Shown here in pieces: positions 62,705-64,000 of a stretch of 64,000 nt of DNA; position 1 is the stretch's first letter; the number at the start of each line of letters is the position of its first letter. Under the pieces are notes generated by a model. It was not told the DNA's origin, did no database searches, and saw nothing but the letters and a program-made list of their open reading frames with translations. The stretch is from Romboutsia sp. CE17. GTDB lineage: Bacteria; Bacillota; Clostridia; Peptostreptococcales; Peptostreptococcaceae. Location of the stretch: contig NZ_CP051144.1 of the NCBI RefSeq assembly GCF_012317385.1, positions 1,240,001-1,304,000 of the forward strand. Reading direction: 5' to 3'. Both the position numbers and the translations under genes were made by a program.

Positions 62705-64000
62705 TTAATTGCAAGAACTTACTTCTACTCCCTCAGTAAGTGTTAGCTTCTTAAAGTTTCTAAAGACTAATGTTAACGACAACACACATGCCATAAAGTC
62801 TGCAATAGGCCCTGCATATAACACCCCGTCAATACCGAATATCATAGGTAGAACAAATAACAATGGAAGTAAGAAAAATCCTTGTCTTGATAGAGAAATA
62901 ACTATTCCTTGTCTCACATTCCCAATACCTGTAAAGTAGTTCACAGATAATGGTTGTATACCATAGATACATGTCATCATCATAAAAATACGTAAATAGC
63001 GTTCTGCAAACTGGAAGTAAAGTTCATCTCCCGTACCAAATATACTCGTAATCTGTCTTGGGAATAACTGGAATGATAAAAATGCTAATACACTAATTAC
63101 TAGTGCAAAAGAAACTGCTTTTTTGTAAGTTTCTTTCACTCTATCATAATTCTTTGCACCCATATTGAATCCTAAAATCGGTTGGCATCCCTGAGATAGA
63201 CCAACTGCAAAGGCAGCCAATATGCTGTTTAGTTTAGCAATGACACCAGATACAGCCAAAGGAATATCACTTCCATAAATCGATAATGCCCCATAATGAG
63301 TAAGGGTATTATTCATAACTATATTTACTACCATCATAATTGAAAGATTGATAAAGTTTGATGTTCCGAACTTTATAATTTTAATTACGTATTTTAAGCG
63401 TAAACCTAGCATCTTCATCTTGATTTTAAAAGTCTTAAACTTTAAAAAATAACCTATACAAAGTATAAATGAAACAATCTGACCTATAATTGTAGCTACT
63501 GCTGCACCTTGAATTCCCCATTTGAAAACAAACATAAATAACCAGTCTAAAAATACATTCAGTATTGCTCCTACTAAGGTACACATCATAGAATATGACG
63601 GGCTTCCATCAGCACGAATTAAATTACTTGCAGATGTTGTAAAAAGTAAAAACGGAATCCCAATAGCTGTGATACCCAAATAAAGCTGCGAATAGGAAAG
63701 TACATTCTCTGTTGCACCACATAGCATAAGTATAGGTGTTTTGAATAATAGAACGATAAACATAATTACAATACCCAAAATTGACATAAGCGTAAGCCCT
63801 GTACCAACAAATCGCTTTGCTTCCTCTTCCCTTTTTGCACCAAGGCTAATGTTAAAGTTTGATGCCGTACCTATACCAATTAATTGTGCAAATGCCGTAG
63901 TAAGGGTAACTACTGGAAAGGCAACATTAGTAGCTGCATTTCCAAGCATACCGACAACATGACCGATAAAAATTTGATCTGTTATATTGTAAGCTGCATT
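62705..64000 (-). CDS. MATE family efflux transporter (5' end beyond right edge)
   Basis: The frame is open to the last base of the window; the extra upstream codons read NAAYNITDQIFIGHVVGMLG, the conserved MATE N-terminal motif, so the start is outside. About 12 spans expected; the second-half motif GCQPILGFNMGAKNYDR is present. By line counts its GC is roughly 35%, against about 25% in the MATE gene at 48194, and it is adjacent to an IS element, which suggests a different origin (inference). Confidence 0.9.
   Translation of the reverse strand, partial: NAAYNITDQIFIGHVVGMLGNAATNVAFPVVTLTTAFAQLIGIGTASNFNISLGAKREEEAKRFVGTGLTLMSILGIVIMFIVLLFKTPILMLCGATENVLSYSQLYLGITAIGIPFLLFTTSASNLIRADGSPSYSMMCTLVGAILNVFLDWLFMFVFKWGIQGAAVATIIGQIVSFILCIGYFLKFKTFKIKMKMLGLRLKYVIKIIKFGTSNFINLSIMMVVNIVMNNTLTHYGALSIYGSDIPLAVSGVIAKLNSILAAFAVGLSQGCQPILGFNMGAKNYDRVKETYKKAVSFALVISVLAFLSFQLFPRQITSIFGTGDELYFQFAERYLRIFMMMTCIYGIQPLSVNYFTGIGNVRQGIVISLSRQGFFLLPLLFVLPMIFGIDGVLYAGPIADFMACVLSLTLVFRNFKKLTLTEGVEVSSCN

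Overview
The window is very AT-rich DNA with ATA- and AAA-heavy codon use, strong AGGAGG-type ribosome-binding sites and many TTG or GTG starts. Together with a clostridial-type fatty acid cluster, a BclA-like collagenous protein, dhaKLM and NptA, this points to a spore-forming member of the Clostridia, probably Peptostreptococcaceae or a close relative. That placement is inference. There are no rRNA or tRNA genes and no CRISPR array that I can see. Most of it reads as chromosomal housekeeping DNA, with small accessory patches: two decayed integrases, one intact IS256-family element, and a MATE gene of slightly higher GC at the right edge.

Layout. 1-1845: fabH-acpP-fabK, running off the left edge, with three palindromes upstream of fabH. 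2018-7688: the oppBCDFA peptide importer. 8248-8859: a CoA-type NUDIX hydrolase. 8921-13827: a GntR-regulated beta-diglycoside PTS operon (regulator, IIB, IIC, GH4 phospho-glucosidase, ChbG-type deacetylase, frameshifted IIA), with two 18-bp operators around its promoter. 14063-24758: miaB, a DUF421/DUF4363 pair, truA, a PhoR/PhoB-like two-component system with a repeat lipoprotein, an HD protein, a disordered charged protein, an RlmL-like methyltransferase and larE. 25240-28946: a PspA locus with a Cys-rich protein, a Ser/Gly-rich membrane protein and a MOP-family flippase. 29149-33296: 2H phosphoesterase, ogt, a Na/Pi transporter preceded by an 11-bp-phased Pho-box array, a methyltransferase and a DUF1450 protein. 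33465-38956: dhaKLM, malic enzyme and typA. 39050-43477: a 32-residue membrane peptide, thrC-thrB, and corA behind a 20-codon leader ORF that forms a long stem with the corA 5' region.

43594-54616 is a looser region: a 620-residue TPR/Sel1 protein, several small or anchored proteins of unknown function, DegV, a MATE exporter, a DUF3810 metalloprotease-like protein, a collagen-like protein, a GIY-YIG protein, and two separate tyrosine-integrase remnants. 54694-60387: ferredoxin, cysK-cysE with paired operators, a flavodoxin, NUDIX and HD hydrolases, a UvrC/Cho-like nuclease and an EcsC protein. 60577-64000: a thioredoxin-fold protein with an altered active site, the IS256-family element and a partial MATE gene.

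The signals most worth a second look are the corA leader (42391-42541), the Pho-box array (32158-32226), the integrase relics, the small membrane peptides at 39050 and 46813, the palindrome between ribosome-binding site and start at 53984-54016, the coding-like in-frame stretch after the malic enzyme stop, and the PspA-associated cluster. I did not find a clearly novel large multi-gene system such as a defence island or a new secondary-metabolite locus.
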